A stretch of 64,000 nucleotides of DNA, taken from contig DUVP01000032.1 of assembly GCA_012840975.1 (NCBI GenBank), positions 124,001-188,000 on the forward strand, written 5' to 3'. Position numbers and translations under genes: made by a program. The stretch's first letter is position 1. Every line of letters begins with the position of its first letter. The notes beneath the pieces were generated by a model. The model was not told the origin of the DNA and ran no database searches. It was given only the letters and a program-made list of their open reading frames with translations. Source of the DNA: Mogibacterium sp. GTDB lineage: Bacteria; Bacillota; Clostridia; Peptostreptococcales; Anaerovoracaceae. Shown here in pieces: positions 19,619-29,817 of the stretch.

Positions 19619-19660
19619 CTTTGTATTACTGTATTAACTAATTAATACAGTAATACAAAG
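19619..19660. promoter_or_regulatory. Long perfect inverted repeat CTTTGTATTACTGTATTAA-CTAA-TTAATACAGTAATACAAAG; likely operator of the GntR/ABC operon
   Basis: 19-bp arms, 4-nt spacer, 33 bp upstream of the GntR start codon. Confidence 0.85.
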
Positions 19661-19700
19661 CTTTTCTTTTGTCAAGGGGTATTTTAAAAAATTTAAAAAT

Positions 19701-19731
19701 TAAAAAAGTGACACAGTATACACTATGTCAC
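19701..19731 (-). terminator. Hairpin terminator (minus: GTGACATAGTGTATACTGTGTCAC then TTTTTTAATTTTT)
   Basis: Imperfect inverted repeat followed by a T-run on the minus strand, downstream of the gene ending at 19795. Confidence 0.7.
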
Positions 19732-19794
19732 CCGCATAATTCGTTTTTTTGATTTTAATGTATTGTTACGTCAGTCACAGGTATTGTTTTTCTA

Positions 19795-20307
19795 TTACTC
19801 TGTTTTATCGACATCAATGTCCTCAACTTCTTCAAACGTATCATTGTGATTGTGATTGATTACTTCAAAGTCAACTGTCTTTGCTTCTCTGTCCTCGTCC
19901 GATCTGTTGTCCCCTATTCCCTGGGGACCGTAGTATTCCGCATCCCCAAATCCCAGTATACAATAAAATATAGATGAAAGGAAAAACAAGCCTACTGCCC
20001 AGATTTTTGGCTTTCCAAACGCTGCTGCAGTATTGACTGCAAGAAGGTATAATAATACGGCCAGTGTGATCAAACCCAATATCGGAACCGGAATAAACAG
20101 TGCAAGTAAAACCATCCATCCGTTTCCTATGGATATCTGGCAAAGTTTATAGATATTATAAAATGGAATCAGGGCCGCCCATCCCGGTTCTCCCGCCTTT
20201 TCAAACATCTTCCACATACCTGCCACTCCCAATATCATCATGCCTATAGAGAAAAAGGATGTCGATTCACCCGCTCCGGAATATAATTCTACTATATAAT
20301 CTGTCAT
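19795..20307 (-). CDS. Small polytopic membrane protein (DUF5684-like)
   Basis: MWKMFEKAGEPGWAALIPFYNIYKLCQI motif typical of this family. Confidence 0.75.
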   Translation of the reverse strand: MTDYIVELYSGAGESTSFFSIGMMILGVAGMWKMFEKAGEPGWAALIPFYNIYKLCQISIGNGWMVLLALFIPVPILGLITLAVLLYLLAVNTAAAFGKPKIWAVGLFFLSSIFYCILGFGDAEYYGPQGIGDNRSDEDREAKTVDFEVINHNHNDTFEEVEDIDVDKTE

Positions 20308-20510
20308 TTTTTTCCTCCTTTTGCTTTTGAAGATTTTTCCTGTACATTCTGAATTTCTTCGCCTAACTTCTTTGCTCCCAGAATTGTTGCCAACCCTCCG
20401 ATAAGTCCTACAGCTATTATTTTAAGCAGAGATTCGGCAAATTCCGAATCCGCCCTTTTTCCTGCTTTACTAAGATCTTTATATGCATCAAATTTGCCTT
20501 TGCTTCCCAT
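20304..20510 (-). CDS. Hypothetical protein, 68 aa
   Basis: Overlaps the next gene by 4 bp; RBS-like AGGAGG upstream. Confidence 0.6.
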   Translation of the reverse strand: MGSKGKFDAYKDLSKAGKRADSEFAESLLKIIAVGLIGGLATILGAKKLGEEIQNVQEKSSKAKGGKK

Positions 20511-20593
20511 CTTAGAACCTCCTGTCCTCTTTCTGGATATAAATTATATCACGACAGAGTAAATTTAATTAACATAATACCGGTCGATTTTAT

Positions 20594-21439
20594 TTAAAAA
20601 TCCGTTTTCTTGCGAGAAAGCTCATATACGTCTGTCTTTCGTGCGGCAAGCAGTGGAAGTTTCCTTCTTATTTCTTCTACAAAATTCAAATCGATTTCAG
20701 TTATATCGACTCCTTCCTTTTCATCCATCTGCATTACGATATCTCCCCAAGGGTCGGTTATTATTGAATGTCCGTATGAAACATATCCTATTTCCGGATC
20801 CCTCGCCGGTGCTGTTCCTACCATATACACCTGATTTTCCAACGCTCTTTGCCTAAAGCTTGTCTCCCAGTGAGCCGGTCCCGTCGTCATATTAAATGCT
20901 GCCGGATTAAAAATCACCTTGGCCCCGTCAAGAGCGGGTAATCTTGCACTTTCGGGAAAACGAATATCAAAACAGATATTGACAGCCATTTTACACCATT
21001 CCGTTTCAAAAGTTGTAAAATCGTTCCCTGCTGTCAAAGTATCCGACTCCTTGAACACCTGTCTCCCATGTGCGTATATATCGAAAAGGTGAACTTTCCT
21101 GTGTTTTCCTATCTGTTCACCCTGCCTGTTAAACACAAAACAGGTATTGTAAACTTTTCCCTCTTCATCGACTTCAGGAATTGAGCCGCCTACAATATAT
21201 TTACCTGTCTTTCTTGCAAGGGTCGACATGGCAATCCATGTATCCCATTTTTCCGGCTCGGCATACTCAGGGAAAAGCTCAGTCTTGTAAGGACAATTCC
21301 ACATTTCCGGAAGACATATAATATCGGCTCCGTCAAAACAGCCGTCACCTGTCATCTGTGCAAAGTGTTCTATATTTTCATATTTATCTTTATGGACTTT
21401 GAACTGCACACTGGCAATTTTTATTTTACTATCCGACAT
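20594..21439 (-). CDS. Carbon-nitrogen hydrolase (nitrilase superfamily)
   Basis: CLPEMWNCPY, KHRKVHLFDI, NICFDIRFPE catalytic E-K-C motifs. Confidence 0.92.
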   Translation of the reverse strand: MSDSKIKIASVQFKVHKDKYENIEHFAQMTGDGCFDGADIICLPEMWNCPYKTELFPEYAEPEKWDTWIAMSTLARKTGKYIVGGSIPEVDEEGKVYNTCFVFNRQGEQIGKHRKVHLFDIYAHGRQVFKESDTLTAGNDFTTFETEWCKMAVNICFDIRFPESARLPALDGAKVIFNPAAFNMTTGPAHWETSFRQRALENQVYMVGTAPARDPEIGYVSYGHSIITDPWGDIVMQMDEKEGVDITEIDLNFVEEIRRKLPLLAARKTDVYELSRKKTDF

Positions 21440-21500
21440 AAGTATCTCCTTTTTCTTTTACATGCTTCATTTTTTCGGTTTCTCTAATGTATATTTTAAG

Positions 21501-22445
21501 TTATAGAAGTGCTATTAGAGCCGCTCCGCCCACTATTACAATCATTCCCAGAACTTCCGGAGCTTTAATCGGCCTTTTCTCAATCCCTAAGAAGCCCATC
21601 GCATCATATACAAGACCGCCACTCATCTGTCCAATCAGATTTGTAACAGTAACCATGCCGGCACCCAGAACAGGAGCAGTAAAGGCATTACTTAACACTA
21701 TAATAATTGCAAATACTCCACCACTTGCCATCCAAGGCTTGAATTTAAAACTTCCTTTGTCGGAGATAATCACTCCCCTTTTTCCTCTAAAAACAAATAA
21801 CGCCAGTGTAATAACCGATACTGCCGAAAGTCCTACTGACATAGATATCAGTGTTGCTACTGTACCTGAGTTTATCAGTGTTCTTAATGTTCCGTTTATT
21901 GCAACCTGAATGGCGGCAGATGTTCCGCATAAAACTGCACCCGCTATATAGATTATATTTGATTTCTGATTGGACTTTTTCTCCCTTTTCTTTCTTGAGA
22001 TATCTCCATCGTATGAGACAAGGATAACCCCGGCTATTACAGCAAGTGCTCCTGCAAACCTGATTCCGGTCATCTCAATAACAGGAACTCTGAACATTCC
22101 AAAATGATCTATTATAAGACTTGTCATTATCTGACCAAATGACAGAAGCATTACTGTCCTCGCACTTCCCAGTTTAGGCAGACAGAGAATATTAAGCATA
22201 ACTATTGCTACTCCGCAAAAACCGCCTGCCCATATCCACAAAGGTGCACCATGTGTATTATGCAGGTTTACATCTTTTGAATCGAAACCCGCTAATACAA
22301 TAATCAGCATTATTAAAGCAGCACCTACAAAGGAAACCACACTGGTAATATAAGGAGAGCCTGTCTTCTCTCTTAACTTACCGTTGACGCTTGTTTGTGT
22401 GGGCGTTGCAAAGCCCGCTATTATTCCAAGTAAGTAATATATCAT
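21501..22445 (-). CDS. DMT-superfamily transporter (tandem DUF606/YdcZ-type)
   Basis: Two related multi-TM halves (GFATPTQTSVNGKLREKTGSP / GTSAAIQVAINGTLRTLINSG). Confidence 0.85.
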   Translation of the reverse strand: MIYYLLGIIAGFATPTQTSVNGKLREKTGSPYITSVVSFVGAALIMLIIVLAGFDSKDVNLHNTHGAPLWIWAGGFCGVAIVMLNILCLPKLGSARTVMLLSFGQIMTSLIIDHFGMFRVPVIEMTGIRFAGALAVIAGVILVSYDGDISRKKREKKSNQKSNIIYIAGAVLCGTSAAIQVAINGTLRTLINSGTVATLISMSVGLSAVSVITLALFVFRGKRGVIISDKGSFKFKPWMASGGVFAIIIVLSNAFTAPVLGAGMVTVTNLIGQMSGGLVYDAMGFLGIEKRPIKAPEVLGMIVIVGGAALIALL

Positions 22446-23530
22446 TTTGCTTCCTTTGATATTTCATAATCGCAATATATACACCTGTTCACACCGTCAT
22501 TATCTATATAAAACTGTGATTCCAGCTCCTGTTCAATATGAGTTATACATTTATTATTGTGACAATATCCTCCAAAATAAGTCGCTCCTTTAGGCGAGAA
22601 ATCTTTCTGTGTATTAATTATCATTTCATCAAAAAGTTTTAGTATCAACGACATCCTTATAAGTTTACCGTTCATACATTGCTTAAAATAGCAGGCTCTC
22701 GGATCATCGTCAACTTTAACACTTATTTCATTCACCCTCGGAAGCGGATGCATTACTATCATATCAGGTTTTGCGTGAGCGAGGTTATCGACTGTAAGAG
22801 AATACTTGCCCTTGAGACTTTCAAATAATTCAGGTTTTTCAATTCTCTCCTTCTGAATCCTCGTCATATACAGGATATCGAGTTTTGGAAGGGCCTCTTC
22901 AAGATTATCTGTTATTTCAAATTCAGTTCCGGCTTCTTTGAATATATGCTCAGTATATTCCGGTATTGTAAGCTCTTCCGGTGATATGCAGATAAAGCGA
23001 TTCCCTTCATACCTCGTCATTCCGTTTACGAGCGAATGCACTGTCCTTCCATATTTAAGATCTCCGCAAATCCCGATCGTAAGGCCGGATAAAGTTCCTT
23101 TTTCTCTATAAATAGTAAGTATATCAGCTAAAGTCTGAGTAGGATGGTTATGCCCGCCGTCACCCGCATTGATTACCGGTATGGATGCATTTTTCGATGC
23201 AACAAGAGCAGCACCCTCAAAAGAGTGACGAATAGCTATTATATCCGCATAACAGGAGACTGTTTTGACTGTATCTGCTACGGATTCGCCTTTTATAGCG
23301 GATGAACTTTCCGTTCCTGTCAGTCCTAGCACAGTTCCGCCCAGCTCAAGCATGGCCGCCTCATGGCTTAATCTTGTCCTTGTTGAAGGCTCAAAGAAAA
23401 GGGTCGCCATTTTCTTTCCTTCACAGCTCTTCGCATATTTGCTCGGATGTGTGTCAATATCGATTGCTATATCCATCAAAGAATTTATTTCCTCTATACT
23501 GAGATCCAAAATATCTATTACACTTCTCAT
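22442..23530 (-). CDS. pyrB: Aspartate carbamoyltransferase catalytic chain with C-terminal PyrI-like zinc domain
   Basis: FFEPSTRTRLSHEAAM, MHPLPRVNEI; tail YCHNNKCITHIEQ...RCIYCDYEI. Confidence 0.93.
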   Translation of the reverse strand: MRSVIDILDLSIEEINSLMDIAIDIDTHPSKYAKSCEGKKMATLFFEPSTRTRLSHEAAMLELGGTVLGLTGTESSSAIKGESVADTVKTVSCYADIIAIRHSFEGAALVASKNASIPVINAGDGGHNHPTQTLADILTIYREKGTLSGLTIGICGDLKYGRTVHSLVNGMTRYEGNRFICISPEELTIPEYTEHIFKEAGTEFEITDNLEEALPKLDILYMTRIQKERIEKPELFESLKGKYSLTVDNLAHAKPDMIVMHPLPRVNEISVKVDDDPRACYFKQCMNGKLIRMSLILKLFDEMIINTQKDFSPKGATYFGGYCHNNKCITHIEQELESQFYIDNDGVNRCIYCDYEISKEAK

Positions 23531-23544
23531 TTTCGCCTCCCGTA

Positions 23545-24195
23545 TTACTTATTAAACCAGCTTTCATCTGAAGGGTTATCCCTAAATTTCATCAGTCTTT
23601 CGATATCTTTCTCATTGATATATCCATGTTTCGCGGCAATTTCAGCTACTGTATCGAAATCCGTAAGGGAAATACATTTAACATCAGCTTCTTTCATCCT
23701 GTCTTTACCCTTCTTCATGCCGTATGTCATAATTGACACTATTCCCAAAACATCAGCTCCCGCCTCTCTCAAGGCTTCAACCGCGTCTACGCTGCTGCCT
23801 CCTGTAGATACCAGATCCTCAACAACAACAACCTTCTGACCTTTTTCCAGCTTACCTTCTATGCGATTGGTTCTGCCATGGGTCTTTGCTCCTGTTCTGA
23901 CATAGCCCATGGGGAGATTCATAATATGAGCAATAATAGCAGCGTGAGCTATACCCGCCGTTGCTGTTCCCATAATAACCTCTGCATCCGGAAACTCTTC
24001 CCTGATTACCTCTGCTATGTAAAATTCTACATCCTCTCTTATTTCCGGCGCTGTAAGTATCAGCCTATTATCGCAATATACAGGACTTTTAATCCCGCTT
24101 GCCCATATGAAAGGCTCTTCGGGTCTTAAGAAAACCGCTTCTATCCTGAGCAGATTCTCAGCAATCTTTTTTTTGAACTTAGATATTTTAATCAT
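23545..24195 (-). CDS. pyrE: Orotate phosphoribosyltransferase
   Basis: PRPP motif VVVVEDLVSTGGSS; pyr operon. Confidence 0.93.
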   Translation of the reverse strand: MIKISKFKKKIAENLLRIEAVFLRPEEPFIWASGIKSPVYCDNRLILTAPEIREDVEFYIAEVIREEFPDAEVIMGTATAGIAHAAIIAHIMNLPMGYVRTGAKTHGRTNRIEGKLEKGQKVVVVEDLVSTGGSSVDAVEALREAGADVLGIVSIMTYGMKKGKDRMKEADVKCISLTDFDTVAEIAAKHGYINEKDIERLMKFRDNPSDESWFNK

Positions 24196-24941
24196 TTAAA
24201 ATCCTCACAACTTTTTCTGTAAACTTCTACAGGCTTATCTGAAGCTGTTATAGGTCTTCCCATAACTATGTAATCCGATCCGACTTCTTTAGCAGCAGCC
24301 GGAGTCATTATCCTCTTCTGGTCACCGGCAGCATTTTCCTCAAACCTTATCCCCGGTGTTACAGTAATAAAGTCTTCACCGCAAAGCTCATGTATCCTGA
24401 CCACCTCATGTGCTGAACAGACAACTCCGTCAAGACCTGCTTTTTTCGCATTGAGTGCATATTGAGCAACAACTTCATCCAGAGGCTTATCAATCAAAAG
24501 TTCATTTTTTAGTGTTTCCTCATCTATGGACGTGAGCTGGGTAACCGCTATAAGCTTCGGCTTTTCTGCAAATCTTATGGCACCGAGCATAAGTCCGTGC
24601 TTTGCGGCTTCCATCATTTGAATAGAACCTGCCGCGTGAACATTGACCATGTCTACTCCATAGCCCCCAATTACCTGCATAGCTTTCCCAACTGTATTTG
24701 GAATATCATGCAGCTTAAGATCAAGGAAAACCTTATGTCCTCTCTCCTTAAGAATTCTGATAATCTGAGGTCCCTCTGCATAGAAAAGTTCCATGCCGAT
24801 TTTCACATAAGGTCTGCTTGCACGTACACTTATATCGTCACAAGCAACAACACCTTCTCTTATCTTATTGAATTTATCGAGAAAGCGTATAGTTTCTTCC
24901 GTGCATGCAAAATCACAAGCTATAATAACATCTTTACCCAT
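24192..24941 (-). CDS. pyrF: Orotidine 5'-phosphate decarboxylase
   Basis: FLDLKLHDIPNTV, VTPGIR, DYIVMGRPIT. Confidence 0.94.
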   Translation of the reverse strand: MGKDVIIACDFACTEETIRFLDKFNKIREGVVACDDISVRASRPYVKIGMELFYAEGPQIIRILKERGHKVFLDLKLHDIPNTVGKAMQVIGGYGVDMVNVHAAGSIQMMEAAKHGLMLGAIRFAEKPKLIAVTQLTSIDEETLKNELLIDKPLDEVVAQYALNAKKAGLDGVVCSAHEVVRIHELCGEDFITVTPGIRFEENAAGDQKRIMTPAAAKEVGSDYIVMGRPITASDKPVEVYRKSCEDFK

Positions 24942-25863
24942 ACTGAATTCCCTCCTGCGACATACCGATAATACTGTTCAAATTCTCTATGCCGTATTTC
25001 TCCATTACGAGAGGCAGATTATTAACTATATCCCTGCTTGCGAAAGGATTTACGAGATTCACAGCTCCTACTCCCACAGCGGTAGCTCCTGCCATCATCA
25101 TCTCAATAACATCTTCCGCCGACGACACTCCGCCCATTCCTATAACAGGTACATTCACTGCTTTCGCCACCTGATAAACCATTCTCAATGCTACAGGAAA
25201 AATTGCCGGACCTGACAATCCTCCCATTATATTTGCAAGAACCGGCTTTCCTGTTTTAATATCTATTCTCATCCCAAGTAAAGTATTGATGAGACTTATG
25301 CCATCGGCTCCCGCTTCCTCGCATGCCAAAGCGATAGAAGTTATATCCGTTACGTTTGGCGTAAGTTTAATAATTACCGGCTTTGTTGTCACCTTCTTAA
25401 CCTCAGTTACAACGCTTGACGCCTGCCTCGGATTTGTACCGAAAGACATACCCCCTCCGTGAACATTCGGACAGCTTATATTGACCTCAAGCCAGCCTAC
25501 CTGATCGACCTTATCCAGGCGTTCACAAACATGTACATATTCATCTATCGAAAAGCCACTGACATTTGCCATAACTTTCTTATCAAATACAGTGGCCAGT
25601 TTAGGTAATTCTTCACTTACTACCTTGTCAACCCCGGGATTCTGGAGTCCTACGGAATTGAGCATTCCCGCCGGACATTCGGCTATCCTCGGAGTTTCAT
25701 TTCCGAATCTTGGATCTTTTGTTGTTCCCTTGAATGAAAATGTCCCCAGGCAGTTAATATCATAGTATTCCGCCATCTCATATCCGTAACCGAAGGTTCC
25801 CGATGCCGGAATAATAGGATTATCTATTTCTATGCCGCAAAGTCTGACTTTTGTATCTGCCAC
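24934..25863 (-). CDS. pyrD: Dihydroorotate dehydrogenase B catalytic subunit
   Basis: NPIIPASGTFGYG, EVNISCPNVHGGG, adjacent pyrK. Confidence 0.94.
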   Translation of the reverse strand: MADTKVRLCGIEIDNPIIPASGTFGYGYEMAEYYDINCLGTFSFKGTTKDPRFGNETPRIAECPAGMLNSVGLQNPGVDKVVSEELPKLATVFDKKVMANVSGFSIDEYVHVCERLDKVDQVGWLEVNISCPNVHGGGMSFGTNPRQASSVVTEVKKVTTKPVIIKLTPNVTDITSIALACEEAGADGISLINTLLGMRIDIKTGKPVLANIMGGLSGPAIFPVALRMVYQVAKAVNVPVIGMGGVSSAEDVIEMMMAGATAVGVGAVNLVNPFASRDIVNNLPLVMEKYGIENLNSIIGMSQEGIQYG

Positions 25864-25881
25864 ACCAACTCTCCTTTGTTC

Positions 25882-26628
25882 CTACCAGAGCAGTTCTTCT
25901 TTTTTGAGAACAGGACCTTCTTTACATATGCGTTTGTAGCCTGATACAGTCTTACAACTGCATCCCATGCAAACTCCGAAACCGCAGCCCATCCTCTCTT
26001 CAAAACTCAGCTGTCCGCTAGTCTTTGTAACATTATATACCGCTTTGAGCATAGGTTCAGGACCGCAGGTATAAAAATATGTATATCCGCAATCTTCACC
26101 TTTAAGCTCCTTAAGAGCATCTGTAACAAAGCCTTTTTTGCCCACACTCCCATCAAGTGTTGCCACTATAACCTCACAGCCGAGATCCTTAAATTCATCC
26201 ACATAATATATCTCATCACTTGCATTGTATCCTAAGACAGCCGTTACTTTTTTGCCATCTGCAATCAGTTTCTTTGCAGCAAGATAAAGCGGAGGTATAC
26301 CGACGCCACCCCCTATAAGCACAGGTCTTTCTCCTGAAAGTGAAAGGTCGTAACCGTTTCCGAGACCGGTAAGAACATCGAGTTTTTTGCCTATAGAAAA
26401 TTGCGTCATTTCCTCGGTTCCCTGCCCAAGAACTTTGTAAATTATTGTCAGAATATCACCTTCGAGATCGCAAACGCTTATAGGTCTTCTCAGAAAATAT
26501 CCGTCAAGTTTGATATTGACGAATTGACCCGCCGATTTTATATCGGAAGTATCTCCGCTCAACTTCATTCTCCATGTAGTGGTCGTGAGCTGTTTATTCT
26601 CTTGTATCGTAAAAATTGTCTGTTTCAT
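25882..26628 (-). CDS. pyrK: Dihydroorotate dehydrogenase B electron-transfer subunit
   Basis: FAD/NAD domains; Fe-S motif CGFGVCMGCSCKT. Confidence 0.93.
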   Translation of the reverse strand: MKQTIFTIQENKQLTTTTWRMKLSGDTSDIKSAGQFVNIKLDGYFLRRPISVCDLEGDILTIIYKVLGQGTEEMTQFSIGKKLDVLTGLGNGYDLSLSGERPVLIGGGVGIPPLYLAAKKLIADGKKVTAVLGYNASDEIYYVDEFKDLGCEVIVATLDGSVGKKGFVTDALKELKGEDCGYTYFYTCGPEPMLKAVYNVTKTSGQLSFEERMGCGFGVCMGCSCKTVSGYKRICKEGPVLKKEELLW

Positions 26629-26630
26629 AT

Positions 26631-29600
26631 TTACGCATCTATGGTTGAAATCGTCTGTGTCGTTTCTTCAAGAACAGCAAGCAGAACATTCACTGTATCA
26701 AGTGAAGTGAATAATGTCGCATTATTCTCGCTTGCACACTGTCTTATCCGGTGTCCGTCGGATTCCTGACTGTTATCTCCTATTTCTTTCGTATTAATAA
26801 TGTATGCTATATGTCCGCTTCTTATAGCATCCAGTATCTCATTTGAACCGTCGCTTATTTTCTTCAGAGATCTCGTTCTTATTCCGTTTTCCTTAAGAAA
26901 GCGTGCAGTTCCCGGAGTTCCTTCTATATTAAACCCCAGATTATAGAATCTTCTGATGAGAGGAAGTGCCTCTTTCTTATCATCGCCTGCAAGAGTTGCA
27001 AGGACGGTTCCGTAATTTCTAAGTTTTGTTCCTGAAGCTATCAGAGCTTTATACAAAGCACGATTGAGCTTGTCGTCATAGCCTATTGCTTCACCCGTGG
27101 ACTTCATTTCCGGCGACAGGTATATATCAAGGCCTTTGATCTTGTTGAAACTGAATACAGGCGCTTTGACATAGAATCTTTTTTTCTCATCAGGATAAAT
27201 ATCAAAGATTCCCTGTTCTTTGAGAGTCCTTCCGAGTATTACCTCTGTCGCAATATCGGCCAGGCTGTAACCTGTTGCCTTCGACAGGAAAGGCACTGTT
27301 CTTGATGACCTCGGATTCACTTCTATTATGTACACTTCATCATTATCATCCACTATAAACTGGACATTGTAAAGTCCTACAATTCCTATTCCAAGACCCA
27401 GTTTCTTTGCATATTGAAGGATAATTCCTTTAACCTTGTCGCTTATAGAAAATGCCGGATATACGGATATTGAGTCTCCCGAATGGATACCTGTTCTCTC
27501 AACAAGCTCCATAATTCCCGGTACAAATACATTTATTCCGTCACAGATAGCATCTATCTCAACCTCTTTGCCCTGTATGTACTTGTCGACCAAAACAGGC
27601 TTGTCTTCGTCTATTTCTACAGCAGTTCTAAGATACAGTCTCAGCTGCTCTTCATCTGCGACTATCTGCATTGCTCTGCCGCCAAGGACGAATGAAGGTC
27701 TGACAAGAACAGGATATCCTATCTCCGCAGCTGTCTTGACACCCTCTTCAATATTGGTAACCGCTTTACCTTTCGGTTGAGGAATACCGAGGTCTGAAAG
27801 CAGCTTTTCAAAGCTGTCTCTGTTCTCCGCTCTTTCTATGGCTTCACAATCCGTACCGATAAGATTTACTCCTCTGTCTTTAAGAGGTTGTGCAAGATTG
27901 ATCGCTGTCTGACCGCCCAAAGTTGCAATGACTCCTTCCGGCTTCTCAAAGTCGATAATTTCCATAACATCCTCAACCGTCAACGGATCAAAATACAATT
28001 TGTCCGCAGTTGTATAATCGGTTGAAACCGTCTCAGGATTATTATTGATTATGATAGCTTCATATCCTTCTCTTCTTATTGTCTGAACGGCATGTACAGT
28101 CGAATAATCGAATTCAACACCCTGACCTATCCTGATAGGTCCCGCTCCGAGAACAATGATTTTCTTCTTATCCGTAACTCTTGACTCGTTTTCACCGTTA
28201 TATGTTGAGTAGAGATAAGGTATATATTCTCCTGTATGCAAAGTGTCGACAACCTTGAATGCCGGAACGATATTGTTGGCTTTTCTCTTATCGTAAACTT
28301 CCGTTTCTGAAAGATTCCAGAGTTCTCCGATATACTTATCGGAAAAACCCGTTTTCTTAGCCGCTTTTAATGTCTTGACATCATTGACCCTCTCCTTAAG
28401 GGTTCTTTCCATATCCACAATATCTTTAAATGCCTGAAGGAATATCTCCGTTATTCCGGTAACCTCCTGAATTTCTTTGATAGTCACACGCCTTCTTATA
28501 AGCTCCGCAATGGCATAAATATTGTCATCTCGCGACTCCGATATATACTCCATCAGTTTGTTCCGAGTCAATCCCGTGAATTTGTCAAGAAAAAGATGGT
28601 AAGCTCCGGTCTCCAGAGATCTGATGGATTTGAGAAAACTCTCCGTAAGGGATTCTCCGATGCCCATAACCTCTCCGGTTGCTTTCATCTGAGTTCCTAA
28701 TATATTCGATGCATCCGTGAATTTGTCAAACGGGAATCTCGGGAACTTTGAAACTATATAGTCAAGTCTCGGCTCAGATGCGGCTGTTCCTCCAGCGACC
28801 TCAATTTCTTCAAGTTTCATTCCTACTGCAATTTTTGCGGTAACCCTTGCGATAGGATATCCCGATGCTTTGGATGCCAAAGCTGAAGACCTCGATACCC
28901 TCGGATTTACTTCTATGAGGTAATATTCACTTGTTGTCGGATTAAGTGCAAACTGCACGTTACATCCACCTTCAATCTTAAGCTCTCTGATAATTTTTAT
29001 AGCCGAATCGTTGAGCATTTTATGATCCTGTTCGCTAAGGGAAAGTATAGGTGCAACGACTATCGAGTCTCCCGTATGAACACCTACCGGGTCAACATTC
29101 TCCATTCCGCAGATTGTTATCGCATTATCCGCACTGTCCCTCATAACCTCAAATTCGATTTCTTTATAGCCTTTTACAGACTTCTCTATGAGAACCTGAT
29201 GAACAGGCGAAAGGCTGAACGCTTTTAATGCAATATCTTCAAGTTCTTTATCGTTATTGGCAAAGCCGCCGCCGGTTCCACCAAGGGTGAATGCCGGCCT
29301 CAATACAACCGGATATCCTATTTCATTCGCAGCTTTTTTTGCCTCTTCAATATTGTATGTTATCTCACTTGGAATGACAGGCTCTCCTATGGACTCACAC
29401 ATTTCTTTGAACATTTCTCTGTCTTCCGCTCTTTCTATCGACTCACTTGAAGTTCCGAGAAGTTCCGCACGGCACTCTTTAAGGACACCTTTTTTTTCGA
29501 GTTGCATAGCCAAATTAAGCCCGGTCTGTCCGCCTATTCCCGGCAAAATCGCATCCGGTCTTTCGTATCTTAAAATTTTTGCAACATATTCCAATGTCAA

Positions 29601-29804
29601 AGGTTCCATATAAACCTTATCGGCAATGGTCGTGTCTGTCATTATGGTTGCCGGATTTGAATTACAAAGTATAACCTTGTATCCTTCTTCTTTCAATGCG
29701 AGGCAGGCCTGTGTCCCCGCATAGTCAAATTCAGCAGCCTGTCCGATAACGATCGGGCCCGAGCCAATAATAAGTACTTTCTTTATGTCTTCTCTCTTTG
29801 CCAT
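26631..29804 (-). CDS. carB: Carbamoyl-phosphate synthase large subunit
   Basis: Duplicated ATP-grasp (KVLIIGSGPIVIGQAAEFDYAGTQA / KIIVLGAGPIRIGQGVEFDYS); start MAKRED at 29804. Confidence 0.95.
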   Translation of the reverse strand: MAKREDIKKVLIIGSGPIVIGQAAEFDYAGTQACLALKEEGYKVILCNSNPATIMTDTTIADKVYMEPLTLEYVAKILRYERPDAILPGIGGQTGLNLAMQLEKKGVLKECRAELLGTSSESIERAEDREMFKEMCESIGEPVIPSEITYNIEEAKKAANEIGYPVVLRPAFTLGGTGGGFANNDKELEDIALKAFSLSPVHQVLIEKSVKGYKEIEFEVMRDSADNAITICGMENVDPVGVHTGDSIVVAPILSLSEQDHKMLNDSAIKIIRELKIEGGCNVQFALNPTTSEYYLIEVNPRVSRSSALASKASGYPIARVTAKIAVGMKLEEIEVAGGTAASEPRLDYIVSKFPRFPFDKFTDASNILGTQMKATGEVMGIGESLTESFLKSIRSLETGAYHLFLDKFTGLTRNKLMEYISESRDDNIYAIAELIRRRVTIKEIQEVTGITEIFLQAFKDIVDMERTLKERVNDVKTLKAAKKTGFSDKYIGELWNLSETEVYDKRKANNIVPAFKVVDTLHTGEYIPYLYSTYNGENESRVTDKKKIIVLGAGPIRIGQGVEFDYSTVHAVQTIRREGYEAIIINNNPETVSTDYTTADKLYFDPLTVEDVMEIIDFEKPEGVIATLGGQTAINLAQPLKDRGVNLIGTDCEAIERAENRDSFEKLLSDLGIPQPKGKAVTNIEEGVKTAAEIGYPVLVRPSFVLGGRAMQIVADEEQLRLYLRTAVEIDEDKPVLVDKYIQGKEVEIDAICDGINVFVPGIMELVERTGIHSGDSISVYPAFSISDKVKGIILQYAKKLGLGIGIVGLYNVQFIVDDNDEVYIIEVNPRSSRTVPFLSKATGYSLADIATEVILGRTLKEQGIFDIYPDEKKRFYVKAPVFSFNKIKGLDIYLSPEMKSTGEAIGYDDKLNRALYKALIASGTKLRNYGTVLATLAGDDKKEALPLIRRFYNLGFNIEGTPGTARFLKENGIRTRSLKKISDGSNEILDAIRSGHIAYIINTKEIGDNSQESDGHRIRQCASENNATLFTSLDTVNVLLAVLEETTQTISTIDA

Positions 29805-29817
29805 ATCTGCTCCCTCT

